Positions 24,901-28,671 of a stretch of 64,000 nucleotides of DNA are shown piece by piece (the stretch's first letter is position 1; each line of letters begins with the position of its first letter). The stretch comes from an uncultured Rhodospirillaceae bacterium (GTDB taxonomy: Bacteria > Pseudomonadota > Alphaproteobacteria > Rhodospirillales > Magnetospirillaceae). The DNA lies in the NCBI GenBank assembly GCA_937887565.1, contig CALABS010000065.1:13609-77608 (forward strand), given 5' to 3'. The notes beneath the pieces were generated by a model. That model saw only the letters and a program-made list of their open reading frames with translations. It did not search any database and was not told the DNA's origin. A program made the position numbers and the translations under genes.

Positions 24901-27900
24901 CTGACCGACGGCGACATCGCTCAGGCGGATGCCGGGCCCGGAGCCGGCACGGCGGTGTCGTGGGCCGCCGCCTTCGACGGCCCGTGGGACTCGGCGGCCT
25001 GGTGGAGCGGCGGGCAGACGCCGCAGCCGGGCGACGACGTGACCATCGCCGGTTACACCGTGACCCACGGCATCGCCAACGACGCGGTGAACGCGATCCT
25101 GGTGGGCAGCGCGGGCGGCCTCGCCATCACCGACGGCACGGTCGAGGTGGCCGGTGACGTGTCGGTCGACGACAGTTCGACGCTGACGCTGTCCGGGACC
25201 GCCACCCTGATCGGCGGCGGCACGGTAAGCGTGGCCGGCACCTTCAGTTGGGACTCCGGCACCCTGTCCACGGCCGACGGCGCCCGGGCCAGCGGTTCGA
25301 TCACCCTGGGAACGGGGGCGCGTGTGCTCGACACCGGGCTGGCGCTGGCCGGCGACGCCACCATCCTTGGCGGCTCGACCAATGGCACCGGCCAGATCGC
25401 CAATGCCGGTCGCCTCGAGGTGGTGGGCAACAGCTCGTTCGGGGTCGGGCTGGCGAACGCCGGGGTGCTCGAGGTGGAGACGGCCACGCTGACCGCCGCC
25501 GGCGGCCTGGTCAGCACCGGTCTGCTGGAACTGGACAGCGCCTACGGCGCGTCGGGCAACGCCGCCATCCATATGGGCGGCGGGTCGGTTCTCTCGGTCG
25601 CCGGCGGGACCTTGCGCATCACCGACGGCGGTGCCGGCGCCACCCGCACGGTCAGCGGCGACATCGATCTGATGAACGCGATCGTCGAGGTGCAGGGTGA
25701 CGCCACCTTCGACATTGAGGGCGCGCTGCTTTACATCCATCATGTCCGCTTCGACATCGCCTCGGGCAAGACGCTGACCATCGACGCCGGCACCGACGGC
25801 GTGACGGTCGTCGATTCGACGGCCCCGATCGAGTTCTTCGGCGACGGCACGCTGGACTTGGCCGGCACCCACACGGTGATGCTGCACAGCGACTTCAACC
25901 TGATGGGCTACCAGAGCCTGTCGCTGAGCGGCGCCGTCACGGTGGCCACCGACAACGAGGCGGTCTTCAACAACAACGGCGCCCTGACCCTGGTCGGCAA
26001 CGACGACATCTTCCAGGTGGAGGTCCGCAACACCGGCTTCATGACCATCGCCGGCACCGACGCCGACGGCGCCGCGGCCCTGACCTTCGGCCACGGCCTC
26101 GTCAATACGCAGAAGCTGGTCCTCGATGCCGCCGGAGCCTCGGCCAACGTCGCCGTCGATCTGGGCGGGGCGACGCTGCAGAACGACGTCGGCGCGACCT
26201 TGCAAGCCGTCCGGTCCGGAGCCGGCGGCACCATCACCATCAATGGCGTGCTCGACAACGCCGGCACGCTGCTGGTGGATCACGACCTGACCCTGTATTC
26301 GCTGTCCGGCGAGCACATCAGCTCGGGCACCATCGACATCGCCGCCGGCAAGACCCTGACCGTCAACGGCGTCGATCTGATCAACACCGGCACCATCGAG
26401 GGCACCGGCACCGTCCTTCTGGCAAGCGGCGCCGCCCTGGTGAACGACGGCATCATCGCCGCGGCCGGCGACGAGGTCGGCACCCTCTCGGTCACCGGCA
26501 ACCTGGAACTGGGCGCCAACAGCGACGTGATGATCGACATCGGCGGCGGCGGCGGCGACCGCATCGACGCTTCCGGGTACATCCTGCTGGACGGCACGCT
26601 CGACCTGAACTTCACCGACCTGGTCCCGATCGACGGCCAGCAGTTCACGGTGATGACCTCGAACAACGCCACGCTTTACGGCGGCCTGGGCGCCGACGGC
26701 ATCACCGGCACCGCCGACGACCTGACCCACAATCTGGGCGACGACTGGACGGTGACGGCGGTGGACGACGCCGGCGACCTCAAGATCACCGTCACCGAGA
26801 CCGCCGACGTCGTCCACTGGTCGGCCGGCAGCGGCGGCGACTGGGCGACGGGGGCCAACTGGGGCGGTGCCGCGCCGGTCAGCGGCCAGTCGGCGGTCAT
26901 CGGCGCGGTGTCGGGGGCGGTGACGGTGACCAGCGACGTCCTGGACGTGGACGTGCTCAAGTCCGAGGCCGATGTCACCATCGGCAGCGGCGGGTTCCTT
27001 ACGGTCAACAACCTGATGACCGTCGCGGCCGGCAAGTCGCTCACCGTCTCGGGCGGCGGCCTGTTGGGCGGCTTCGGCACCGTCGCCGTCCTGGGCGATT
27101 TCTCGCTGTCCGGCGGCACGCTGGCCGGAGGGGGGGAGGTCGTGGTGTCGGGGGCCGCGTCGCTGGCCGGAACCTGCGACATCGGCCGCATGGTGACCCT
27201 CAAGGGCACCACGACCATGGCCGACGGCACCTTCACCAACGGCGGCGGCAGCGGCATCACCAACCGGGGCGCCATGGTGGTCAACGCCGCCAGCGCCGCC
27301 AGCATCCAGATCGGCCTCGTCAACGCCCTGGCCGCGTCGTTGATGTTCGACGCCGTCAACGCCAGCGGGGTGCTGGCCGTCACCACGGGGGAAGCCCTGA
27401 CCAACGAGGGCACCCTGACCCTGGGCAACAGCACGGCCTCGGCCGGCATCGGGACGGTGAGCTGGGACCTGGGCGGCAACAGCTTCAGCAACGACGGCAC
27501 GCTGGTGGTCGACCACGGCAACGCCGCCGCCGCCGCCCACACCATCACCGGCGAGGTCAACAACAACGCCTACATCGAGCTCAACCATGGGCTGACCATC
27601 GATGGTGCGCTGAACAACGCCTGGGGCGCGACCATCGACATCGGTGCCGGCGAGACGCTGACGGTTGGCACCGGCCAATCGCTGCAAAACAGCGGCCTTA
27701 TTACCGGCGACCTGGGCGGAACGGCGACCATCGACGTGTCGGCGGCGCTCTCCTTCACCAACAACGGCACACTCGATCCCGGCGGAACCGGCATCGGAAC
27801 GCTGGCCATCACCGGCGACCTGACCATGGGCGGCATCGACTCCCGCATCGAGTTGGACATCGACACCGACACCAATACGTGGGACAGCCTCACGGTCAGC

Positions 27901-28647
27901 GGCACGGTGCATCTGGACGGCACCCTGGTCGTCGACGTGGACGGCACTCCCGACCCGGTCGGACCCTACGCGGTCATGAGCTGGGGCAGCAGCACCGGCG
28001 CCTTCGACCGCATCCTCGGCCTGGATGATCCACTGGGGATCTCGGTCCTCGATCCGGTGTTCAGCGGCACCGGTCTGACCCTGACGGCGCAGGTCGTGAC
28101 CGCCAGCATGGCCAGCAGCGCCGGCGACGACATCCTGACCGGCTCAAGCGCCGCCGACTACGCCATCGCCGGCACCGGCGACGACACCATCCTTGGTGGC
28201 GGCGGCGCCGACGTCCTGTTCGGCGGCAAGGGCGACGACACCTTCGTGATCGCCGACACCAGCTTTCACTTCCTGGACGGCGGCGACGGCATCGACACCC
28301 TCCAGATCGACGCCTCGCTGGATCTGACCGGCCTGCGCGCCGACCTGCTCCAGGACTTCGAGCTCATCGACCTGACCGACCCCGGCGCCCAGACCCTGAC
28401 CCTGGACGGCGCCATCGCCGCCGGCATGGCGTCAGCCGTCAACGGCGTGACCGGGCTGATGAACTCGCTGGTGATCTTCGGCGACGGCGGCGACACCGTG
28501 AGCATGGTCGGGCTCGACTGGATGGACAGCGGCAGCCAAACCCTGGCCGAAGACCCAGGGGTCAGCTATTCGGTCTACAGCAACACCACCACCGGCGTGC
28601 AGGTCTTCGTGGACAGCAATGTCTCGGTGAACATTGTTCCCCCTTGA
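6928..28647 (+). CDS. Giant multidomain FecR/RTX repeat protein, likely secreted adhesin
   Basis: A single uninterrupted frame of 7,239 residues, about 21.7 kb. In order (residues approximate): a head of 1-119 resembling the N-terminal region of large FecR-type adhesins (PDGARTLVRDYF, AGPLNPGEYAQ); a FecR-like domain 120-240; a proline-rich hinge 278-355; an alanine-rich coiled coil 355-1285 and 1435-1873, interrupted by one RTX module; a cadherin-like domain; RTX modules; further cadherin-like domains; three LamG/concanavalin-like domains at 3971-4680; a dense RTX cluster 4849-5998; a beta-solenoid region 6008-7055; and a final RTX block with a non-repetitive tail. It has no cysteine-rich or catalytic domain that I can see. 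GGxGxD repeats bind calcium and fold after type I secretion, so export by an ABC exporter is expected, but no exporter gene is nearby. Start is 6928 or 6958 (MTRESVSG); both have weak ribosome sites. Role as an adhesin or surface-layer protein is inference. Confidence 0.9.
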   Translation: MSRSEGEPVVMTRESVSGSLSASGQGGFSEVLDAGGGARLVLPSGSPLLDSAFSRAGSDLILTAPDGARTLVRDYFGSDTPPELVGAQGVIDGSLAARLAGPLNPGEYAQAGGGGALQTIGTVSVAKGAVEVRHADGTTATLKPGDPVFSDDVVSTAKGASVGLTFQDGTTFSLGSAGRMVLDEMVYDPATKVGSGSISLVKGAFAFVSGQIPKTEPDALTIKTPVMTVGIRGTAGGGNPNTVSMMPEAGGVVGEVVVTTPGGSVVINLPGLATIITNPSLPPSPPFSMTPGQMAQLFGGALGALPNPGALDPGFVGQVGNVFGPPVPPPNPPPEPPPGPEGQQGEGEQGILQDLQQIQQDVAAAVEQALREYEATREEIAAIQEAIEQEIKEKVEEAVERAAAEFDAEAAERARLEQEAIESLAVYGDQIAALKAEAAAALAAAEAAYAAFDLNALQVASEQAAAAYEKIVAWDSDSVTAGNQFLYAEAQAVADANPYAGVAAAMAGVTSDKAAAETAKTNAASLLETANNLSSKGAAWRDGSAITLKVSTAQASADASAELETLRQASEAAATRETEAREAARPLYIARAAAQAEWDVRVEALKDAKVSLAKAITDYVNRYKDADDPFTVPDESVDTYKVTSALETAATDYLTATSGYSDPARAFDAGDPATYTALVNAAAAAGLDSLVYSLSVKAWNDAVAAAAAAETAAHTAYTDADAAYDVADGALDTAVDAAAAAAAAYIDGQTAAASASTAAATAAYDEMLAASAAQLEAESKMDSALDSLAGDLGTSSSTALGTAYGDVAQAADAVDDATAAVAGDYSATTLATAQAAKAQAAAALSDIATRVSEVDAAVADALAALELARQIPANVGDADAAAQDLANQQLAKAEADYAKALAIQSEVYQQQTLVQSYYDQTAQAETKALALQAVADAASAETLGQAHAVAQAASTQANDALTKAEAAAKAAEVSRLLINNSADTGETKDLHTDLLARAASAITALDALDTAKAAAQVTLAALATTGVAAVDAKIAAAQSALGSASTTAARTLADTADDSAAAAYTAANEAATNATTGAAAKAAAALTAANDAKAKAEQALASGDAVAAKALAVEAADLAKAAALAAEDATRQAAAAAAQVRAVAGLQTGLDGAVATVSANVKAFVEAANWAKAVSDANAAQVATRTYVNQGTDDASDRLGVIDGYLASTSFTRIESLYNTYVVASTGLADQQARAEIQKAYDLAVKAKALIQDARTTAAGAYDGTGVTVAANSDTYVATQTGDGAANTLTGGSGADILSGLAGNDRLSGGAGADTLIGGAGADTLTGGAGADTFVVAAGESNYANAAYDTITDFTIGSDKLVFTGMAGVNTTPLVYTAVGANLAATVAKIVADTSIANRAVVFNQGGDSYLYVKGAGTGASFDGTILKLAGMTTAMGQLAEAEAKAALALSATTVGDALTYANQAVAAKAEAARLLNDIIAKAQVTAATNKDAIAAAAAALDATNGVVAQMQAAVSMKTYADQALAQLALAQKYHATVVEKAAAAQVANTEAQKLLTEAAPSEATAGTLATAADQARAAAQAAATGTSASIQAAKAAIDALLNGSGGMQAAYDALNASLKTTAVEALLAQVKAALADTQTLLSDAGQRVALAQQADDAAAAALASIQAGDTPAQREAAAIAEALTKANEALNAANQAVTRGGTAKDAAFTALFGATAANLDAETGYSDIANKLFNDLTANGSATATTLKAALGDGTIAGPDAVGPWNQALLAYDDGTRDTANPNDVLDLYDRMVEAQTAVDTAITTLQGGGLTAAQAQAAANSAANNAQLAADLAAAIEAWKAQIDQKGAAIQAIKSQFDSYIAKLAAQAKADSQIVADDETASANEDGSVTIDVLDGDLRSDGAALNSGAIVVPAGTSAANPVVTANGSWYVTGGTTVTVGSTSFITGGEIVYTPKANFSGTDSFNVTVSNSVSIGGVTPDPYVTYATSKVTVTVSAVNDAPVLAVDIATVASLPAATLTGTAAGETLTGGTGADVIAGLAGADTLAGGGGRDTLVGGAGVDTLSGGADADVFAFNAGDSGSTAATADTITDFASGLDQIQFVGMAGITLDATPYRNLGATVDATVANIAGDGAIADRTVFFTQGGNGYLYVKGSGSGTDFNGTLVKLAGVASLAPSLPAFDEREILNPVTGTAGDDALTGTWQADSILGGAGTDTISGGAGRDTIAGNEGADTITGGAGKDLFVYGTGDASAAAPDTITDFATGADQIQFTGMAGITYVTTPYAKLGATVAATVEAIVADAGVVNRTVFFTQGGDGYLYVKGAGTGASFDGTLIKLAGVTSAPATSDLVGTAGGGTNASSGTLVSALLGGRVTDVDGVSTTPPGMAVTGASGPGTWTYSTDNGATWSALTGSDSVARLLLPTTLVRFEPTAGQSGTATLTFKAWDRTSGTAGGTADTGSGTAFSTAALTASVVVNPVAHAPLLTVADRYAATPGASVDLNIAVTDPADASNYTIQITGLPAGATLSAGTQSGNVWTVTKAQLTGLQLVPPGGFTGDIRLTVAITATDGAHSATTSGTFAVGIGALSALADGLYDGSASVRDLIITGGANADTILGGGGADTLLGNGGGDTLSGAGGADSLDGGTGADVYLLAADELAAGDVIADSGSDGALDTLRLTEAGAYDLTLAGATLNGIERLEMHSGGNDVTMGTAFAAGLEAIAGGAGLDVVRLDDGGGDTTHDLTGVAITALDRIDLGTGNDTVTLDDKGIGGVLSFADGDASDGDSDTVTIFQQTGGSTVDLSAVTFTNIEHVVLQAVADTGEDPTYTGLDLTMIGSTQADAITGGAGADTLVGNAGDDMLDGGAGSDVAVYAGASADYSFSYDGTDLIVSGAEGWDKLRNIEAVKFSDATFQVVVPADPTQPVALVSASKTIMLGAATDTTYLATDALGKTIVVHDAGGTDTIDAGTLPASALRGFSRDGDDLVIHFTDQVGGGNVTFVDHFAGNPIETLVFDGESLSIPVITVSTGGSSGMDVIVGTAADETLFGGGGEDVFYGGGGNDTFVGDGTPTDWGIVGGLVSFGMATVGVSVELYDEGGYVGEATEGAWTHAFANITEIEGSVFADSLLAGPGDFFLAGGAGNDVIEGSGGIVGPTAAYWNAHTGIVANLSNSAVSGVASNTVHDGLGGVDTLIGITRIEGSSHADRLIGGDEDDQLDGGKGADIISGGAGDDRLVIGIGDGDTVDGGSGHDTLMIDGEPGDPTIHIRLPDAMVGVTNVEGLALGGNGSVSVVIRADDIRQLGGTFTIQGDANDSVILDGLWALVETTGDGSLLQSGDATLFVANGTQFGLATSEGGIAAIHTGMVHGAPETIYTLSAPDLPANGKLYVGGTEILAGGSISQQDIDAGRVYYRPNPGWSGSDSFTLDGVSHTVTTLLPSVASAAPTLDDPAGAVAYVEGDPATALFGSVTLTDSDSANLAGGRLVASVAGPVGAADILSILDAGDISVSGATVSHSGTAIGTIAGGAGMPLVVTLSAGATPAAVDALIEALAYRNESEALVDGGVRMVQVELTDGDGGTMATAARAIAITADDDAPVVSGPVALGTAENTPLAITVETLLANASDPDSTLAVANVAASGGTLLAMGAVEMVTFSEPLSGSMTISVDGSSFEIPLDDLAGEPLDHALAMVAEVIRHTYRLEKNSLTITPTGYSGSLIIDGTTIDLTGTTDADAAADVINALAATTGVTAYALGSSIRLLSDGPQAAVSGTGDLAAVTGTVPQATPAPVAAVDGATGTLMLSVAVDSYPLSFANVVDGSANPLTVDHSSDAWLFVPDPGSAAPVTITFDVTDGVNTPVATSATITVAAVNDAPVSTPIAAQVATEDESFSLDAAAHFADPDVGDTLTYAATLADGSALPSWLSIDPATGTLSGTPALADIASLMVKVRATDSGGLFSEQTFDLTVRDDTLVMGAHDAGASMRFDGADDYAVASAAALDVGTGDFTIEAWINPASLTGTQVIAAKGNGGATETLSLALVNGYLSFSATDGVDSVSVNWATPMSAGSWAHVAVVRTGDTYTLYVDGEMAASADASGPITVSSTDAVSIGAQLDSGGTAAQAGTGFAGGIDNVRLWSDARTETELAAEFRLTSPAIKDNLVAEWTMDAVAAGQVADGSGSGNVLTLGGSASPEASDPVLINPPGTAMSLNGTSEYVQVVPTLLDGQALTFEAWINTSTVARQDIITTGNPDAAGEGAYLYVDATGKLGFQVTSGTPVSSSDLIADGQWHHVAATMAGDGSVTLYIDGVAVGTGNVGAYAVTDGRTVIGAGSYAGGTTGGYFNGQIADARIWDIARTADDVAATMNERLSGDEYGLAGYFPLGGAAVEGAQIVTPNLAHDSWAGGEVQGVPDFVSTEPQSFADEITVREDTPFSSQVLSVDVNGDMQSVSVASGGYPANGWLEMASDGTFTYTPSHGFSGSDSFTVEIFDSGTGTTVTKTIAITVTEVDDPADIEAPPANEHGCLGLHGHAAVAIDGGLPTGTQSVTYELWFNTGISSPSVMSLLSAGDLSAGGGLEIQMASGLLSLALSGGGSVTAAGLTLADGEWHHVAAVAEAVGPETRLSLYVDGQLAGTAVPAVGLDIQAAAAWLGRGLAASPEQYFSGEVSDVRVHAGARTLADIQADMASAADPDDPSLVAWYDFATGTGTAIVTDATTAGLHDATIVDGDYHWADRVTAVTTAGVPLSLDGATIVDPDTTPNLPGTLKMVLSVGHGTLSLESTSGLTFVDSTANGGATLAFTGSAADLNDALALVLYTPDAGFSGRDVLKVMVDELHATLTRVSAYDMPILVLAAPTDGNDTLAGGTGTDSINGYAGDDTILGNAGDDTLLGGDGNDSLDGGDGNDVLAGGAGADFLTGSMGDDTFVYTAADQSINGVTDTILDFGLQGADAIRFDGMAGITYEATIYPASGANVAAKLADVQANAPADSIVFFLDGGDGYLYVKGSGTGTSFDGTFIKLAGRGTPPTLAEIQNGIVVGTASADSLAGTVGDDTILGGGGADTLTGDAGADVFRYTGAGDSSTAGWDRITDFAQGSDRIELLGATGIHTVSSSPAALVIGTTEALTAASIASNAAISDGTVVFWNQNGNGYLYLKNSAQPTWDGLFIELSGFTGSLTSADFVTQSLSLSGTPGADTLSGGFGNDVLMGGEGDDTLYGRDGADLLMGGDGDDVLAGGPGGDTIDGGLGIDTVSYHGGASGVMVDLGGGIATIAGVSDTLTGVERVRGTDSADTLIGGGSDVYEGFEGMGGADTIDGGAGFDEVIYANSATGVTVDLGAGTASDGDVFTNIEGVVGSEYADTLIGGGGDDVLTGGLGGDTLTGGAGSDVFVYTSPTQSVDASPNRDTITDFASGTDILRISLSGTHVDVSSFASVSTYNGGQATLAGGGVVGDGFYSSLDQALYIYVTGTTTDIGADGGYVIGSANPIAAGDLRFDITGTAGADVLVGGAGDDTFAGGAGNDTIVGGGGNDLADYSLAAGVSVNLETGTAIDGYGDSDSLSGIERVLGSRDVDTIIGDANANTLAGGGGADTLTGGDGADVFRYEAAADSNLTGWDSITDFVIGTDRIEIPGLAGVTLVSDPGAASALPADSAAAFAAAAADETVLYWTQQDNGSGPVNGYIYVKSAAHPGMNGLFIELADVSGTLTAADFLGGLSDPPPQTVTGTAGADILNDTTEADFFDALGGDDTIVVGQGRDTVSGGAGTDTVIVDPVATVTSIAVDGDDLVLGYDTGGSVRLLDQWAGDGAEVVSMVVGALGWNHTYTVTTTPDDGANLTYATAASVAAGNGDDIVVGGDGDNVVFGGDGYDVLYGHGGADTLTGGLGADVLDGGVGGDTFRFLSVADSSINEPDRIIDFVSGTDRLDFVGLAGATVVTNLGSVNPGMTAQQTAQSIAMNGDFANGAVIFWVQDNNTDGNDNGYIYINAPGTAWDGFFLELTGYTGILTDGDIAQADAGPGAGTAVSWAAAFDGPWDSAAWWSGGQTPQPGDDVTIAGYTVTHGIANDAVNAILVGSAGGLAITDGTVEVAGDVSVDDSSTLTLSGTATLIGGGTVSVAGTFSWDSGTLSTADGARASGSITLGTGARVLDTGLALAGDATILGGSTNGTGQIANAGRLEVVGNSSFGVGLANAGVLEVETATLTAAGGLVSTGLLELDSAYGASGNAAIHMGGGSVLSVAGGTLRITDGGAGATRTVSGDIDLMNAIVEVQGDATFDIEGALLYIHHVRFDIASGKTLTIDAGTDGVTVVDSTAPIEFFGDGTLDLAGTHTVMLHSDFNLMGYQSLSLSGAVTVATDNEAVFNNNGALTLVGNDDIFQVEVRNTGFMTIAGTDADGAAALTFGHGLVNTQKLVLDAAGASANVAVDLGGATLQNDVGATLQAVRSGAGGTITINGVLDNAGTLLVDHDLTLYSLSGEHISSGTIDIAAGKTLTVNGVDLINTGTIEGTGTVLLASGAALVNDGIIAAAGDEVGTLSVTGNLELGANSDVMIDIGGGGGDRIDASGYILLDGTLDLNFTDLVPIDGQQFTVMTSNNATLYGGLGADGITGTADDLTHNLGDDWTVTAVDDAGDLKITVTETADVVHWSAGSGGDWATGANWGGAAPVSGQSAVIGAVSGAVTVTSDVLDVDVLKSEADVTIGSGGFLTVNNLMTVAAGKSLTVSGGGLLGGFGTVAVLGDFSLSGGTLAGGGEVVVSGAASLAGTCDIGRMVTLKGTTTMADGTFTNGGGSGITNRGAMVVNAASAASIQIGLVNALAASLMFDAVNASGVLAVTTGEALTNEGTLTLGNSTASAGIGTVSWDLGGNSFSNDGTLVVDHGNAAAAAHTITGEVNNNAYIELNHGLTIDGALNNAWGATIDIGAGETLTVGTGQSLQNSGLITGDLGGTATIDVSAALSFTNNGTLDPGGTGIGTLAITGDLTMGGIDSRIELDIDTDTNTWDSLTVSGTVHLDGTLVVDVDGTPDPVGPYAVMSWGSSTGAFDRILGLDDPLGISVLDPVFSGTGLTLTAQVVTASMASSAGDDILTGSSAADYAIAGTGDDTILGGGGADVLFGGKGDDTFVIADTSFHFLDGGDGIDTLQIDASLDLTGLRADLLQDFELIDLTDPGAQTLTLDGAIAAGMASAVNGVTGLMNSLVIFGDGGDTVSMVGLDWMDSGSQTLAEDPGVSYSVYSNTTTGVQVFVDSNVSVNIVPP
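7282..7650 (+). other. FecR-like domain of the giant protein
   Basis: Residues 119-241 read as a FecR-type beta domain: GTVSVAKGAVEVRHADGT, LKPGDPVFSDDVVSTAKGA, FQDGTTFSLGSAGRMVLDE and TPVMTVGIRGTAGG. Domains of this type are common near the N-terminus of giant proteobacterial adhesins, just before a flexible linker; here a proline-rich linker follows at 7780-7960. Confidence 0.8.
7981..10785 (+). other. Alanine-rich coiled-coil region, first part
   Basis: Residues about 352-1286 are dominated by Ala, Glu, Gln, Lys, Asp and Thr with heptad-like spacing (for example EIAAIQEAIEQEIKEKVEE), reminiscent of TolA-like stalks. It starts glutamate-rich and becomes alanine-rich. It contains almost no glycine repeats until the RTX module at 10789 breaks it. 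A long rigid helical stalk is the likely structure. Confidence 0.7.
10789..11226 (+). repeat. RTX-plus-tail module, copy 1
   Basis: Nonapeptide repeats (GGSGADILSG, GGAGADTLIG) followed by DTITDFTIGSDKLVFTGMAG and the tail motif YLYVKGAGTG at 11155, ending FDGTILKLAG. This copy sits inside the alanine-rich stalk rather than with the other RTX blocks. Confidence 0.85.
11230..12545 (+). other. Alanine-rich coiled-coil region, second part
   Basis: Residues about 1435-1873 resume the alanine-rich helical composition seen before copy 1, ending with a Lys/Gln-rich segment (AAQAKADSQIVADDE) before the first cadherin-like domain. Confidence 0.7.
12560..12950 (+). other. Cadherin-like (tandem-95/VCBS type) domain
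   Basis: Residues about 1878-2008 show the typical opening ETASANEDGSVTIDVLDGD, the core IVYTPKANFSGTDSFNVTVS and the closing VTVTVSAVNDAPVL, as in Ig/cadherin-like repeats of RTX adhesins. Confidence 0.75.
12982..13452 (+). repeat. RTX-plus-tail module, copy 2
   Basis: RTX nonapeptides (GGTGADVIAG, GGAGVDTLSG), then DTITDFASGLDQIQFVGMAG and tail YLYVKGSGSG at 13375, ending FNGTLVKLAG. Tail subtype A. Confidence 0.85.
13498..13968 (+). repeat. RTX-plus-tail module, copy 3
   Basis: RTX nonapeptides, DTITDFATGADQIQFTGMAG and tail YLYVKGAGTG at 13883, ending FDGTLIKLAG. Near-identical at DNA level to the tail of copy 1 despite a spacing of 2.7 kb. Confidence 0.85.
14734..16690 (+). repeat. Scattered RTX blocks without the tail
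   Basis: Short runs of calcium-binding nonapeptides at about 14734-14883, 15436-15543, 16030-16119 and 16528-16689 (GGGGADTLLG, GGAGADTLVG, GGGGNDTFVG, GGAGDDRLVI), separated by beta-rich linkers. None carries the YLYVKG tail. Confidence 0.75.
17260..18820 (+). other. Cadherin-like domains, including a dystroglycan-type repeat
   Basis: A first unit near 17260-17705 has VAYVEGDPATALFGSVTLTD and YRNESEALVDGG, followed by DDAPVVSG. A second near 18530-18820 reads NDAPVSTPIAAQVATEDESF, then LPSWLSIDPATGTLSGTPA, the hallmark of the He-PIG/dystroglycan cadherin repeat, ending VKVRATDSGG. Confidence 0.7.
18838..20970 (+). other. Three LamG-like (concanavalin fold) domains
   Basis: Domain 1 (18838-19370): MRFDGADDYAV, FTIEAWINPAS, WAHVAVVRTGDTYTLYVDG, GGIDNVRLWS. 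Domain 2 (19522-20025): MSLNGTSEYVQV, LTFEAWINTS, WHHVAATMAGDGSVTLYIDG, GQIADARIWD. Domain 3 (20467-20970): QSVTYELWFNTG, WHHVAAVAEA, LSLYVDGQLAG, GEVSDVRVHAG. A cadherin-like unit (about 20170-20450) lies between 2 and 3. LamG folds commonly bind glycans or protein ligands, so this is the best candidate for the binding part of the giant protein. Confidence 0.85.
21472..21993 (+). repeat. RTX-plus-tail module, copy 4
   Basis: Long run of nonapeptides (GNAGDDTLLG, GGDGNDSLDG), DTILDFGLQGADAIRFDGMAG, and tail YLYVKGSGTG at 21898, ending FDGTFIKLAG. Last of the subtype A tails. Confidence 0.85.
22006..22446 (+). repeat. RTX-plus-tail module, copy 5
   Basis: RTX repeats, DRITDFAQGSDRIELLGATG, then tail YLYLKNSAQP at 22348, ending WDGLFIELSGFTG. 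First of subtype B, in which FDGT is replaced by WDGL and an LTSADF end is added. Confidence 0.85.
22459..23490 (+). repeat. RTX cluster without tail
   Basis: Dense nonapeptides at 22459-22668, 22966-23070 and 23377-23490, with interspersed segments such as GVTVDLGAGTAS and DTITDFASGTDILRI. The strand between 23100 and 23370 is a divergent unit lacking the GYLYVKG signature. Confidence 0.75.
23632..24036 (+). repeat. RTX-plus-tail module, copy 6
   Basis: GGGGADTLTGGDGADVF, DSITDFVIGTDRIEI, then tail YIYVKSAAHPG at 23932, ending MNGLFIELADVSG and LTAADF. Subtype B. Confidence 0.8.
24475..24921 (+). repeat. RTX-plus-tail module, copy 7
   Basis: GGDGYDVLYGHGGADTLTGG, DRIIDFVSGTDRLDF, then tail YIYINAPGTA at 24829, ending WDGFFLELTGYTG and LTDGDI. 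Subtype B; it is the last module before the solenoid. Confidence 0.8.
24952..28090 (+). other. Beta-solenoid passenger-like region
   Basis: Residues about 6009-7055 have repeating short beta strands with N/G turns (LTLSGTATLIGGGTVSVAG, NAGRLEVVGN, NTGTIEGTGTVLL), like right-handed beta-helices of autotransporter passengers. Two units each begin with a W...W..G..P signature (SWAAAFDGPWDSAAWWSG at 24960 and HWSAGSGGDWATGANWGG at 26818). Each ends in a closing strand set such as GTLDLNFTDLVPIDGQQFTV. There is no autotransporter barrel. Confidence 0.7.
28111..28644 (+). other. C-terminal RTX block and terminal domain
   Basis: GDDILTGSSAADYAIAG and GGGGADVLFGGKGDDTFVI give a final RTX block, followed by a non-repetitive stretch of about 110 residues (FELIDLTDPGAQTLTLDG, VIFGDGGDTVSMVG) ending VSVNIVPP. 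A C-terminal secretion signal for a type I exporter would be expected here. Confidence 0.65.
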
Positions 28648-28671
28648 CGCGGGTGGGGGCGGGGCCGGCCC

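Noticed and set aside
8623..27912. Very long open frames on the strand opposite to the giant gene
   Set aside because: High GC codon bias leaves few stops on the other strand; they have no ribosome sites and low-complexity products with no domains.
28648..28671. GGGCCGGCCC palindrome between the giant gene and the hybrid kinase as a terminator
   Set aside because: The stem is short, there is no loop of suitable size and no T run.
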